This document shows, piece by piece, positions 1-12,534 of a stretch of 64,000 nucleotides of DNA. A program made the position numbers and the translations under genes. The DNA comes from Cannabis sativa (Eukaryota; Streptophyta; Magnoliopsida; Rosales; Cannabaceae), in assembly GCF_029168945.1 (NCBI RefSeq), contig NC_083602.1, positions 88,112,027 through 88,176,026 on the forward strand, given 5' to 3'. Position 1 is the first letter of the stretch; each line of letters opens with the position of its first letter. Below the pieces are notes generated by a model. That model saw only the letters and a list, made by a program, of their open reading frames with translations. It was not told where the DNA came from and ran no database searches.

Positions 1-272
1 CAAATCCTTTGTAATGTTGCTGTTATGAATGAAGTTTATGTTAAAAAAAAAAAAAAACTACCAGTAAGTATGTTTTTAAAAAATTCTTCATAAATTATTC
101 AATTTTTTTTAAAAAAAATTAGTGGTTCTAAAAAACTAAATGATTATGAAAAAAAATTAAACTAAAAACTTTTATCATTATTATTTATCATCCCAAATAG
201 ATTTTTTACACTATGAATTATTTCAATTTTTTTTAAAAAAAAAAAATTACAGGATGTTCTAAAATATATTTA
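1..272. other. A/T-rich intergenic DNA, no gene seen
   Basis: Homopolymer-rich A/T sequence with no open frame of note and no recognisable repeat. Its last nine bases (264-272) are the left target-site copy of the element that follows. Confidence 0.6.
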
Positions 273-694
273 GGGAAATTCTACAATGCACCCCCTTAAA
301 ATGGATATATTGATGTACCCTTATCTGTTTTAGCACTCGAAATAATTTTTTAGTCAATTTTTTTTTCATGGTCATGTATGTTATAGTTATTTAAGACATC
401 CTACAAAATTTTTAAGAAATTTGGAAAAGTTTAACACGCCGAAAACTACGTTCCAACGGTGTATTGCACGCGTGACTATTTTATTTTATACGCGTATAAA
501 ATAGACTGTTTGAACATTATTTTCTATATTGTAAATTATTCAAAAATTTTCAAAATTTTGTAGGTTATCTTGAATAGTTATAACGTACATAAATATGAAG
601 AAAAAAAATTAGACTAAAATTTTTTTCTGATACCGAAACAAGTGAAGGGTGTATCAGTACATCCTTTTTAAGAAGGTGTATTGTAGAATCACCC
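273..694. mobile_element. Mutator-type MITE with 9-bp target duplication
   Basis: A 422-bp fold-back element beginning GGGAAATTCTACAATG and ending ATTGTAGAATCACCC. The two ends are imperfect inverted repeats of about 45 bp, and the inner parts also fold back on each other (GGATATATTGATGTACCC against GGGTGTATCAGTACATCC). The same nine bases, ATATATTTA, flank it directly on both sides. A 9-bp duplication is the mark of Mutator-superfamily transposition. There is no coding capacity, so it is a non-autonomous element. Diverged relatives lie at 52816-53555 and, more weakly, near 39305-39645. Confidence 0.75.
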
Positions 695-2167
695 ATATAT
701 TTATAACTATTCACAAAAAATAAGAATGAGGGTACACCGTGCATTGCTTTAGCTGCACCCTATAATTTTTCTAAAATTTATATATTTTTATTAAGAATTA
801 AGATCACTTGTTAAAAATTACTGTTCCTATTAAATTAATAATTTGAATGTGCCAACTCAACTAATTATTTTTTTTTAAATACTATTAACCATGTAGATAT
901 TTTTTTTTCCCTTTAAAATACTCTCAAATAAATTGATGTATCATATTTAGATTAGTTTAATACACTATGTATACTATTTTTCTTTTAAGGGTTTGCATAT
1001 TGACAATAATATTATGATTTTTTATTTTTTATTATTTTTTTAAGGGAACAAAAGTATTAGACTCAATATTCCAAAAAGAAAAGTTAAAAAATTTAGAATC
1101 AATCAAATAAAAAACCAAATCTTCCACGGATGTTGTCCTAAACTCATTTTTATTATTATTAATTCATTATTATTTTGTTTTTCTAATAAAAAAAAATGCA
1201 AGAAGAGAAATAAGGATAGTAAATAAACTAAAGGAGGAGTATATAACAAAGTCCTTTTCAAATTAAAAAACAAAATAATTACTTAAGTGGCATTAATTTG
1301 TAGAGTAATGAAACAATAATGGTAATAATAGTATTAGGATAATAATATTATGATGTTTAGTTTATTTTTGAAATGATAATTAGAATGAATGGTATATATT
1401 AAAACAAAACAAAAAAAATACATTTTACTTTAAATTTTTTTAGTAGAGGCATGTTATGAGAATATTTTTTTATATATAAATATTATATTGATAATTATAT
1501 GAATATAGATTTGTAATATTAATTCATGTAAATAGTATAATAGTAATTATATTGTAAATGCATCACAATTTTTTTTAAAAAAAAAACTAAACCAAAAAAT
1601 ACAATTATTATAACGATTATTCTGTTCATTTTTTTAAAAAATGATAATTCTGTTATAATTATGATTAGGTCAAAATTTGATATTATTTATAAGATTAAAA
1701 CGCTGGAAACACAAACCAAATAAAACTAATAATTTAATTTATTTAATTTATTTATTTTTTTAATTTTTTTTCAAAAAAAGAGTACTAAACTCAAATTTAG
1801 GCGGTAGTAAGAAAAACGTCATAGTACTGGAAAGTTGTGTCTTTTCCTACGCTCCACGTAAAGCGCGTGGGCCCTAGACTAAGACAAGTTAAAAGAAGCT
1901 TGATAAATTGAAGAGATTATTAGTGAGAAATAAAAAGTTATTGGTCTTATCGCGATAAGATGGTGAGGTTGTAGTCACGCGTTTTAAGTGGTGTCTCTAT
2001 CAAATATCAGGTCCATCAACTTTGGTTTTTTTAGTACATCATTTGAGCGATAAATAAGCTTTTAGTTAGCTCTAATTTCCAGCTTAAACACTTACCAATA
2101 TAGAAATTGTTATATATAAATATATAAAAAGTATAATTGTCAAAAAGAAAATTTTATTACACTCATC
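695..2167. other. Gene-free A/T-rich stretch
   Basis: No coding frame or RNA gene is supported. One G/C-richer island (about 1830-2035) contains a perfect 16-bp palindrome, TCTTATCGCGATAAGA, at 1945-1960; no function can be given to it. Confidence 0.5.
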
Positions 2168-2558
2168 AAATTGTTGAAGATAGTTTATTTTAATAATTTT
2201 TATTTTATATGAAATTTCTATATTTATTTATATTGTTTTTTTAATTTTTTCTTTTAATTTATATTCTTATAAAATATATCTATCAAATAAAAATAAATTA
2301 TACTTTAAATATTATGATAAAAAAAATAAAAATTATATAAATTTTTCTTAGAAAAAATAAAACCCCAAAAATTGTTAAAGACACTTTATTTTAATAAATT
2401 TTATTTTATACAAAATCTATATCTTTAATTATACTAAAAAATTTTAACTTTTTTCTTTCAGTTCATATTCTTAAAAAATATACCTATTAAATAAAAATAA
2501 ATTATATTTTAAATATTATGACAAAAAATAAAATAAAAAATTATTTGAAAGTTTCTTA
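2168..2558 (+). repeat. Direct duplication of a ~190-bp A/T-rich unit
   Basis: Two diverged copies lie in tandem about 201 bp apart (roughly 2168-2351 and 2369-2558). Each begins with AATTGTT(A/G)AAGA, runs through TTTATTTTAATAA, then TCTTAAAAAATAT-like and AAATAAAAATAAATTATA blocks, and ends in TTAAATATTATGA plus an A-rich tail. A third, shorter relative is at about 26755-26890. This looks like duplicated old transposon sequence. No open frame is present. Confidence 0.55.
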
Positions 2559-4199
2559 AAAAAATAAAATATTTATATATATGATTTAAAAAAGTAAAAA
2601 ATAAGTATTGAAATTAACATAAATAATGTGAGAATTTTTTTTATAAAAAATATTAAGAGTAATTTTTAAAAATCATTTAACTTTATTTTTTGTTTTAATA
2701 ATTAAGTGTATTTATCATTTATAGAGTACAAATAGAATTTCTTTTGTCAAAAATACAATAATTATTGGTGCTTAAGATTATTTAAAAAAACATTATATTA
2801 CTATTAATGAATTTGAATTATATATCCCATCCCAAATAATTTAATATATAATTATATATTATGTGATTTATATCTCTATAACTATTATAAAAATGTCAAT
2901 CATTTTTGGATAAAATTACTTATTACCTTTGTTTTTTTTTCCATTAAAATCTTGGGAAAAAAACAGAAAAATACAAAAAAGAAAAAAAAAATTACAAAAA
3001 TACTATGGGTCGGCCCATTAAACATTTATACAGTCCACATACAAATATTTACAAAATACCACATATACTAAGCCTTCAGCTGTACAGAGCGAACGATGAA
3101 GATGAAAATACCTCGATCGTTTCAAAACCGCAAAACAACCAAAATGAAACCAAAACGAGGAAAATATAACTATTAATTCTGGCGAAATCAACTGGAAAAG
3201 AAGACCTGCAATGATCTAAACAGAAAATAACGAAAAAAAATTAGAAAAACTGTGAAGAAACTGAAATTACACATTTGTTTTCTGTTTTATTCGATCAAAA
3301 CAACTCCCCCTAATATCGAAATCCAGATTCATGAAATGTAGATCTGTAACAAACAGATCTGGAGCTCCCACCAAATCCAAAACAATGTATGATGTGAAAA
3401 ATTTTAAAAAAACCTCATGAATAATACATCTACGTTATATATAGTTGCATTCTGATTGATTACTAGTTTCTAATATGAATATATTTTTTTAAAAACACAA
3501 TAAGAAGAGTAAATTCGAATTAAGGTACAACCAGTTACGTATAAGTCTGTTTATTTTTTGTTGTGGTTGCCTTATAGTTGCATTATTGTTTTATGATAGT
3601 TTATATATTATGCAGGAAATTAATTTGACGGGGACTAAAAAATAGTAGTTATACATAGTAATAAGTTTTGTGCAAATAGTTGCATATTAGTTTTATAATG
3701 AAATAACATATGCAAGTAGCAAAACTATAATAAAACTACAAAACAACTGTATACAAACTAAAATGCAGGAAAAACTCTTTGAACATCAACATCCATGATA
3801 AATCTCATTGTTACCCATTGATGATATAAAAATGGACAGGAAACAACTAGACAAAAAACATATTAAAAAAAATACATACAGAAGGCGTTTACACTGTTAA
3901 AAAACTATGAAAAAACTATTACAAAATCAGAATTAATCAAATGAAGAAACTGAAATGAAAAACAATAAAACATCTCGAAAAACAAAAACAAAAACAAAAA
4001 AAACAACAAAATAAAACAGAAATTAAGACTAAACAAACGAAAATGAAAAACTCATAAAAAGAACAAATAAATTAAACTAAAAAAATAGAAGCCCTAAAAA
4101 ACCAAACAAAACTAAATGAAATGTTAAAATGAAAAACCTAAAATAGTAAAATCGATAAACACAAAACACACTAATGTCAAATACGAAAAAAAATTCAAA
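2559..4199. other. Gene-free A/T-rich stretch
   Basis: Adenine-rich on the plus strand, with a slightly G/C-richer patch at 3005-3180 (GGGTCGGCCCATT). It may be the distal part of a degenerate transposon that includes the exon-like ORF that follows, but no terminal repeats are clear. Confidence 0.35.
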
Positions 4200-4390
4200 A
4201 AGGGGGGAAACGAAAAAGAAACTGAAAACAAACCTGAGATCGAAGACCAGCTCCATCTTAATCATTTTTTGAGCATCATCTTGATGAATTTTTTCCTGGG
4301 CAGCAAACTTTAATTTTTTTTTAGGAGGAACTCGCTCACGTTTCGACAATTGAGGAGCAAAATCGGAGTCATCGTCTTATTCCTATTAGC
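4200..4390 (-). pseudogene. Orphan exon-like ORF with basic NLS-like stretch
   Basis: On the minus strand an open frame reads through an acidic run (DDDSDFAPQLSKRERV), a basic nuclear-localisation-like run (PPKKKLK) and a charged helix (QEKIHQDDAQKMIKMEL), and meets a plausible splice donor (CTCAG|GTTTGTTT) near 4231. Base composition here is more gene-like than in the surroundings. No family is recognised and no partner exon can be found on either side. It may be a remnant of a transposon-borne gene, because the flanks look like repeat DNA. No initiating ATG is seen, so this is treated as a broken or partial gene. Confidence 0.25.
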
Positions 4391-5139
4391 TACAGATTTC
4401 AACCCAATTTTAGAACTTTTCTTTGGCAAAGGGAAAGGAGAAAAGTTCAGCTATGGATGTTTTACTTCAAAAAAAAAATGAAAAAAAAAATTGAAAATAA
4501 TAAAACAAAAAAAAAGAGAAAAAGATGAGGGAATGATGTAAGGTGTGATTGATATAAGTCATCAATCAATGACGTGTGTGACTGCATGGATTGTGTGTGC
4601 AAGTAGTAAAAGTGTAATAAAATAAAATTAATGAGTATAAATGTTGGTTTAACCGTGTGAAGATATATATGTAATAAAGTATGTATTTTGTATTTTTAGT
4701 GTAAAAATTTCTAAAATCTTTTGTTGTTTAATATAAATACCATTATTTTGACAAACATACGTGAAATGTGGTATCTTTTTATATTTAATCATTGTAATTA
4801 TATATTATTTAATAGTCACATATTTGTATTAATGAAACTATGCATATATTATAATTTATCTATAAATATTACTATTAATTAAAAAAAAATAGTCAAACAT
4901 TCTAATTTCTTTGTATAAAAAAAATTAATAAAATATTCTAACTTTTTTTTTATAATAATCGTAATATAATTTTAATTACTTCCTATGAATAATTATATAT
5001 ATTAGCTAATAATTACATACCAAATCATATAAATAAGAAAAACTTACATAAACTATTATTTGGCAAATTTTTTACACATTTACATATAATTTTTTTTACA
5101 TTTTACAATGTTCATAAAAATAATATCAAAATAACATAA

Positions 5140-5330
5140 AGAATTTTTTTTATTTTTATACCTTAAAATAGTTATTTTTTTTTTTATTTTGTATTTTTAC
5201 GGAATCTCATACAGAAACACCTATAACAACTAACGGAGCAACCAAAATCCATATAGCAATTCACATAGAAATCATTGAAGCAACCCAAAAAAAAAATATA
5301 TATATATATATAGAGTAATTCCCAATATTA
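5140..5330. repeat. Interspersed repeat, family with copies at 16474 and 27316
   Basis: A ~190-bp sequence containing TTTTTATAC..TTAAAATAG, GTATTTTTACGGAAT and a terminal GAGTAATTCCC. Related sequences are at 16474-16635 and, inverted, at 27316-27520. All three share the TTTTTACG(A/G)AATYC core and an end resembling GGGAATTACYC. The class is not known; a MITE is likely. Confidence 0.45.
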
Positions 5331-8250
5331 GATAAAAAAATATTTATAAATAAACAAAATATATTAAAATATAAAAACTCATAAAACTGAAAAAATAAAA
5401 TTATACAAAAATGTTTATAAGCATTAAAAATGCCCAAATCATAAATCAATGAACATTGTACATTAATATAAAATACCCAAATACACAAATCATTACTAAA
5501 ACAATAACACAAACATGTTTATCTTCATGGAATAAATGTGTACAAAAATATAAAATAAATGATTTGGTTTATAAAAACCCATAAATTCCTAAATAAACAT
5601 AAAGGTAATCTTACAAAATACTCATTTCTTTTTTGTCAATTTTACTGTCATTGTAACACCTTATTACTTAGGCACGTTGTAGTGATTTTTTTATTATTGT
5701 GCACACTTTTGCTAATAAAAAGATTTTTCAAAAGTCGTGTCAAATTTAAACTTTTTAATTAAACTATAAACCATTGTAAATACACATATATATTCAAACA
5801 TATGAACCGGGATCCCGCCTTCAAAATTTATAAACGTATTAAAAATATACTTTAAAAACATAACGTACAGCGACTACAAAATAAGGCCCAAATCTTTCTG
5901 AGATCGAACTTGGTAGGTTTAACCATCATGATATGTACAATTATTCTCGAGCTCTAGACTCACTGTTGCTCAACCTTAGCCTTTCTTTTACCTACACATG
6001 TAAATAATAATTGTGAGTCGACAGACTCAGCAAGAAAAACATATAATATAATATATCACCGACTTATATTTAGGCGCCCATATACCTATTTACAAGGCTT
6101 AACAGAAGTACGACCTCTGTACCACATGCACTAAGTACTCATCTCTTACTAGTATTGGTAGGGCTGAACCGTACCATTACTACAAACAAAGACCTTTTAT
6201 CTTGATTTTTACTAAAATAAAAATCAGAATATATGGCAGTGGGATAAAAAGAATACTTTTTATAAAAGGTACCCTTTTATCTTATTTTTATAATAAATAT
6301 GTTGCTTTAGATTTTTTTAAAAATTTATTGTATGTTTGTTTTAATAAATAATGAATTTAATTTTTATTTTTATAATTATATAGAACATGTATAAAAAAAG
6401 TTAACTAAAAAATAAATTATTAATATAATTTTTAAAGACAACAGTAATAATTAGTAACTTCAATAATAATATTTTATATTGTGTACAAATTTCTAAAATA
6501 TTACACATAATAAAATACCACAAATCTTTATATTAGAAAGAATAACTTAAAGTTCTAAACTTAAAGACTTATCTAGACTTCATCAATTTAATGATGTATT
6601 GTGTTTGTTCTTCGAGCACTTCATTATTCTCATCCTTTATATAAGAGATTTTTCTACCGTGCTAAAATAAAAAATATTCCACGAGTTAATTATAATAAAT
6701 TATGTGATAAAAGCTAAAATTTAAATAATAAATAAAGTCAAATTCTATTTGCATTATAAGACTTGATTGACAAAGGCCATTACTTTCTTGTACTCACATT
6801 GAAAATTTTAGCTATAAGAGAATGTGCCAACTACAAGGCCTTGGTTGTCCTTAGCTTCAACAAAAACATATAGTTATTTTTCAATAATACCAATCATATA
6901 TGTCACTCCCAAATAATTTTACAATACATACATTATATAATACAACTATCACAACCCACTATACACACACACACACAATATAATCTCAAAATTATCCACT
7001 TAAATTTCAAAGAAAGGACCTTTTATTCTTATCCAAATAAAAAATCACTTAATACCAAAAATTTTTACTGAACAAATCATATAGAGGTATTGAAATTCAA
7101 TGAAATAAAAGGGACACAAAAATCCAACAATAAGCCTCAAATTTGAAGGCCCATGACCTCAACTCTAAAAAAACTAATAGCCCAAAATTAAAAACTACCT
7201 ACACCACTTTATTGCATTAGGTTAAAGGCTTAATATCAGGCAAGAAAACTAAATGAAAGATCATGAGTCATGACATTTAATAACCACCGAGAATGAAAGA
7301 AATCAAATATTTATAGAGCTAGGAACAAAAAATATGTTCACTAAACGAATCCTAAAAAAATTTAGAAACCATATAAACCACTTTATTGCATGCTTAGTAA
7401 TTAAATAATAAAAAACGTGTTTACTACTGAATCTTTAAAAAAATTGAAAAGAATTTTTCCTATTTCAATAATATTTCTCAAATTGATAACTATATAAGAA
7501 TGCAACAAATAATACAAGCAAATTTGGTAACAAGACAAAAATTAAAAAAGTAATTAAAAATATAGTAATTTACAACCTATATATATTTCACAGAACTACT
7601 TCATTACGAATGAATATTTAAGATATTCAAACTCCTCTAAAATGCATATTAATTATCCATTCATTGAAATACACTATATCACATAATTTATTTCACGATG
7701 AATAAATATCTAAAATATTCAAATTCCTCTAATCTAATAGTTTTATAATTAGTAAAAGGAAATAAGTCACCAATTCCTCTAATTAGCAATCAATGATAAT
7801 CAAAATTTTACTTGTTTTCCAATAACAATCCACAACCTACAATATTAAATGTAATATAAAAAAATTGAAAATAAAAATTAAGTTAAATAATAACAAGTAA
7901 CTAATACATATATAACTAGTGACTACATATTCTTGAAACTTCTTAGAAATCAAAATTAAAATCACTCAATATATCTACAATTAAATATAAACAAGTACAA
8001 AAAAATTATTCACATAATTAGTAGAATATAGTTAGTAAAACTTTCTCAATATCAATATATTAAAACATTTGAAAACTAATTATCACTCTTCTAAATAAAA
8101 ATTATATAAAATTTCTCAATATCAATATTTATCTACTTATTTCAAACTAAAAATACACCAGCATTAAATATAGTACTCAAATATGCCAAAAAAAAATAAT
8201 TAATAAAATTTCAATCAACAAATATTATTAAAAAAATAACAAAAAAAATA
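5331..8250. other. Gene-free stretch with decayed repeat DNA
   Basis: No gene is supported. About 5790-6200 is G/C-richer and carries short word runs (GATCGAACTTGGTAGG, CCACATGCACTAAG) that look like a worn LTR-element or other transposon piece, but no domain can be read. The rest is A/T-rich simple sequence. Confidence 0.4.
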
Positions 8251-8653
8251 GGGTAAATATCATTTTGGACCCTCTGTTTTACAAAAATTACCAATTGGAC
8301 CCTGTGTTTTGTTAAATGACAAAATGGACCCTGTATTTTCTAAAATAGTACAAATAGGACCCTGAATTGATTTTTTGTCAAAATAAAGTTTAATTATAAT
8401 CCGATCTAAAAGTGCTATGACAAAATTGTTTACATTTTTTGTATCTGTTCGTATTAAGCATTGTCTTCAAGTTGGTTGTATTAAAAAAAAAGTTGTCAAA
8501 AATTAAGCTTAGGGTCCTATTTTTACTATTTTAGAAAATACAGGGTCCATTTTGTCATTTAACAAAACACAGGGTCCAATCTGTAACTTTTGCAAAACAC
8601 AGGGTCCAATCTGTAACTTTTACAAAACACAGGGTCCAAAATAGTATTTACCC
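8251..8653. mobile_element. Mutator-type MITE, GGACCCTGTG family, copy 1
   Basis: A 403-bp fold-back element. It starts GGGTAAATATCATTTTGGAC and ends GTCCAAAATAGTATTTACCC. Repeated ACAGGGTCCA blocks make the long terminal inverted repeats; one block is duplicated at the right end. AAAAAAATA flanks both ends, a 9-bp duplication, though of low complexity. A second copy at 48694-49258 has a more convincing, slightly decayed 9-bp duplication. No coding capacity. Confidence 0.7.
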
Positions 8654-8920
8654 AAAAAAATAGGTATCTACTTATTTCAAACTTAAACTTAGTATATAAT
8701 TCACATTAAATAAAACTAAATATATATATTTCAATCAACTTTTATTAAAAAAAAATCAAGAAAACAATGTCTTTCTACCTATTTCATATAAAATATTCAG
8801 ATTCCAAATAAAAAAAATAAAATACAAATTAATAAAATAATCATAGTAAAAATATTTTAAAAAATAATTGCACAAATTTGTAAAACTAGGCAAATATTTA
8901 GATTGAATTAATTTATTTGA

Positions 8921-9099
8921 GCTCCCGTTGTAAAACGGGTGCTTCCAAAAATTGACGGGCGGGTCGAACCGAAAGTAGGGCCCAACCCACTCGCCTGAAG
9001 TTTGAGTGTTCATAACAGTGGGTGTTGGCACGACTCGTCGTCTCTATACGATCATTGGCGAGTCGCCTTTCACCCCTGACAGGACGGGATAAGCCTAAT
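8921..9099 (-). ncRNA. Candidate Sm-class snRNA-like RNA gene, identity unknown
   Basis: A G/C-rich, foldable stretch sits at the expected distance downstream (minus strand) of an snRNA-type promoter. From 5' to 3' it has a short self-complementary GGCGACTCGCC; an ACGAC-GA-GTCGT hairpin; a strong stem in which CCAACACCCACT pairs with AGTGGGTTGG around a ~25-nt loop; then AATTTTTGG (8953-8945), which fits an Sm-protein binding site; then a terminal hairpin, CCCGTT-TTAC-AACGGG, bounded by AGC/GCT. Sm site followed by a 3' hairpin is the layout of U1, U4, U5, U11 and U12 RNAs. The sequence does not match the 5' ends I know of U1, U2, U4, U5, U6 or U12. Transcription start (about 9094-9099) and 3' end are inferred. 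It could be a diverged minor-class snRNA, a novel RNA, or a retro-element carrying an snRNA promoter. Confidence 0.4.
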
Positions 9100-9115
9100 G
9101 GAGGAGCTGGTTTCT

Positions 9116-9166
9116 TATTTATAGACATATGCTTATCTACTTTTGTTTCCGCTGTCGATGTGGGAC
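9116..9166 (-). promoter_or_regulatory. snRNA-type promoter: USE plus TATA box
   Basis: On the minus strand, GTCCCACATCG at 9166-9156 is a perfect match to the plant snRNA upstream sequence element (consensus RTCCCACATCG). TATAAATA follows at 9123-9116. The gap is 32 nt. In plant snRNA genes about 33-36 nt goes with RNA polymerase II and about 24-26 nt with polymerase III, so this spacing favours polymerase II. Confidence 0.6.
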
Positions 9167-9528
9167 AAGTTCACCATAAACACTTTGCTCATAATCTAAA
9201 CTTACTTGTACTTTGGTATATGCAAAATTCAACCCTTCTTTAATTTCCACAGTTTCATTTCATATGATGAAATTGTATTAGAAAATTTTAATTGATCTTC
9301 AATTTCATAAAACATTTTAGATTAAACAATTGTTTAAGAGACCAACAAAGAAAAGGAAAAGGCTAATATGTACTTGCTGAACAATTTTACAGTCTAGTAT
9401 GAACTTGATGAGCAAAAGAGATGAACAATTTCTTGATTAAATCAAATCAAGGGTACATTTTTAACATGATGAAACAATGAACATCCATTTTTCTTTTTTG
9501 CTTTCTTTAGTTTTTCATGTCCTTTCTT

Positions 9529-11388
9529 CTATTTAGAGGTGCTAATAGGGTGAATTAGCTGAGACAATGGGGGAGAGTGGAAGAAGAGGCATATTGCTGA
9601 GATGTCATCTATGGCATAGCCTTTCCTTTTGCGTTTCCATGCCCGAACCGCACACTCAACTAGAGACTTAGCTGCTTTCGATCGGTCTGTTGCTGACGAT
9701 ACAATCTCCACGGCTTCTTGATTGGAAACAACATCCCAAACCTGAAAGGACAAAACAATAACAATAATAATCAAACACTGAATTAGACTTGCATTTAGTG
9801 AAAATCTTAGTTAAAGTGGTAAAAAATTATACCCCATCAGTTGCCAAAACCACAAACTGATCTCTACTACTTAAATTTCTATGTGTAACTTCAGGTACAG
9901 AAATGAGTCCATAATCTTTAACACAGTAATCTCCAAAGGCTCTAGACATGGCCAAACCCGGCGATTCTTGGTCTGGCATCCACACACGATGCACGCCTGG
10001 CTCGTCGTCTAGACAAAAAACTCGCCCATTGCATTGAGTTATACGCTCAACCTCCTCTACAAAATAGAAACGAACACAACAGTGTAAGAACATTTCGTAT
10101 AAGTATGACATTGTACATTTTGTTTGGCGTTTTTTGAGGAAAAAGAAAAAAGACTAACGAGGTAAATTGGGCTTGAAATCAACAGTGAGCTGAACAGATT
10201 CCAAGTTTCCATCATCGGAAGTTGTAGCCAATACAGCTCGAGAATCGCCAACATTCGCAATGACAATAGATTCACCCTACAAAAGAGAGGAAGACAATCA
10301 TATTGTGAAAATTGTTCTGATCAACAAATCTTAGCTACAGTATGAACAAATTAACAAACAAGAATAAATTATTTCCCACTTGGATAAAACAAACTTTTTT
10401 TTGGTCATTTATGAGTGGTTGTGGAGTTTTGAGTGGATGGTGTTTTTCAAAGTTTAGTGAGCCGTAAAGTAAAAGGCAAGCTATTATGACCACTTATATA
10501 AATGCAGTGAATGGAGTAAGTATAATCAAGAAGAGCACTAATTGAGAAGACTTTCAAAGCAAAATCCATTACCATAACAACTTAACCTCTCAAACACATT
10601 TCAATATAGAAACTCTACAGTCCTATCACTATCACTATCATGAAAGTAGAAACTCATGTTACCTGTCTGACAATACTAAGAGCTGTTGTTCCACTGAAAT
10701 ACGAGTCGAGTTTTCGATGGTGCTCGAGTTCTTGATCTATAGTTGAACAAGTTTTCAAGTAAGAGTGTTTCCATATGTTGAACCACTGATTCTTTTTATC
10801 TGATTCCAAGTCCAAATTCGGGTCAAGAGACATTCGAGAGAGTTCCTCTTGCCAATTGCATAACAAAGAAGGTGGCATTGATTCTCTAACTGTTTTGGCC
10901 ACAAAATGGCCCCAAGGACCATGACCATCAAAAATCCCACAAAACATCATGTCTTCTTGGCACCCAAATTCCTATCACCAAACCAAAAAACCTTCAATAT
11001 TCTCAAAAAGTTAAGAAAGTACTTGATCTAACTAATAAGAGGAGTAACTCGTGTTCTTATAAATGGCTCGATATTTTTATACTTGTTCCATGTGGGACAC
11101 TATACTCCAATAAAACTCCGTAAAAATCATGACTCTACATACCTCCCACACAATGCAGCAATCTTGGTTCACTCCTTTCTGGCCTCTCTTAGTGAAAACT
11201 GAGGCAAAGTTGTTAGAACCAATAGCATTTACAGTACCCGAAGTGCGTAAAATCAAGTCATTCTTCTTTGCATCCTTAGCCATAGCATCTGCAGCCTCTC
11301 TTCCGCCATGATTGTTCTCCGAGTTCCTTCCTTTCTTGAGCGAAAACGACCTCGCCAAGCCATTGAACATGGATGAAAAATGCCCCAT
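9529..11388 (-). CDS. EGR: Clade-E protein phosphatase 2C, EGR type
   Basis: Mg/Mn-dependent Ser/Thr phosphatase. Five coding exons: 11388-11143, 10971-10663, 10276-10159, 10056-9833, 9741-9529; all splice sites are GT-AG and all phases fit, giving 369 aa. The N-terminus MGHFSSMFNGLARSFS matches the EGR1/EGR2 subgroup and has a Gly2/Ser6 N-myristoylation pattern, so plasma-membrane attachment is likely. Metal and active-site landmarks are present: NQD (D76), DGHGPWG (97-103), GDSRAV (from 195), AMSRAFGDYC, TDG|VWD (D298, across the last intron) and DDIS (D344/D345). Known EGR phosphatases restrain growth under drought and act in ABA and cold signalling in Arabidopsis; that role is inferred here from similarity. 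The ATG at 11388 was chosen because it matches the family start; the frame stays open upstream to about 11457 without another ATG. A 5' UTR intron is likely (acceptor TTGTTCAG near 11454). Confidence 0.93.
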
Positions 11389-12534
11389 TAGCTCAAAGCC
11401 TAAAATATCCAAATTTCCCACCAAGTGTTTGGTTTGAGGTTCAAAAATTCTGAACAATTATGAGGAGTTGTGTTAGTCCACCATTTATAAAAGAGAAAAA
11501 ATGGTTGAATATAAACATTCTTTTACAGAGAACAAAACAGAGAATTTTCAATTAAGTGATCTTGTGACTATGTGAAAGGACACAATCTGACTCAGAAAGT
11601 TAAGAATAAGATAATTAACAATCAACAAACAAACAAAAATACTAAAAAAGAAAAACAGTAACAATGAATTTGGAAGACTTTGCAGAGAATATTTATACAA
11701 ATTCCAGCATTGCATTCATAATTTTTTTTTTCTTTTAATCTAATCATGACTAGGAAAAAAGGAAAACTGTAAAATAATAACAAGTTGAAACTCAATTGAT
11801 TAATTAATTGTTGGGTCTTTAACAGAAAAGGTGAAACACTTTTTTTTTCTTGATTTTTTTAATATTTAAATCCAACATTTTGAACCACTTGTAATATGAG
11901 AAAGTAGAAAGAAAAAAAAAACTCTACTCAACTAGGCTAGTAGAATAAGTATCTCATCTCATCTGCAACACAAGAATATATATATATACATATGTTTATA
12001 CAAATATAGATAAATGTCTCAACTTGTACAAAATGAAATAGAATAAAGCAAAATTAAATCCAGATTTTGAGTAATGACCTCTTTTCTTTTCTTTTTTTTC
12101 CCAGTACAGAATGAAAACAAGTTCTAGACTTTAAAACTCTTGTCTTCATTCACTTAAGCTCTTTCTTTTTTTGAAGGAATCTTTAACCCTTTTCCCTAGA
12201 AAGTTTTCAACAACTAAAGAAAGAAAAATCCCAGATGAAAAATCTTATCAAAGAGCAACCAAATCTAAACAAAACTCGATCTTTCCATCTTCCCAATATA
12301 AGAAAATAAAAAATAAAAATCAACAATACCAATGCAAAAAAAGAAGAACTAATTTAAAAATACAAACTTTTTTTTTAATTTTATTCTTCTAATCCGGTCC
12401 CATTTCCAAAAACAGAAAAATCAACAAACCCCATTAAATAAAAACAAAAGCAAAGCAAGAAAAAGTATGTATAAGACATAAAGGTAGAACCTTTGATTTA
12501 TTATAAGCTAAGCTTGGTCTGAAAGATTGGATTT

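Noticed and set aside
8921..9099. Telomerase RNA, U6, U3, 7SL, RNase MRP or 5S rRNA as identity of the RNA candidate
   Set aside because: No CTAAACCCT template, none of the known U6/U3/5S conserved blocks, and no clear P4-type pairing of MRP RNA could be found; the T5 tract sits before a hairpin as an Sm site would, not at a pol III end.
9022..9243. 73-residue plus-strand ORF and overlapping minus-strand ORFs at 8756-9128
   Set aside because: They cross the snRNA-like promoter and its G/C-rich body; no domain or codon pattern supports a protein. The open frames follow from the high G/C content.
11389..11457. Longer PP2C N-terminus beginning near 11457
   Set aside because: No ATG there (TTG), and the family protein begins at MGHFSSMF.
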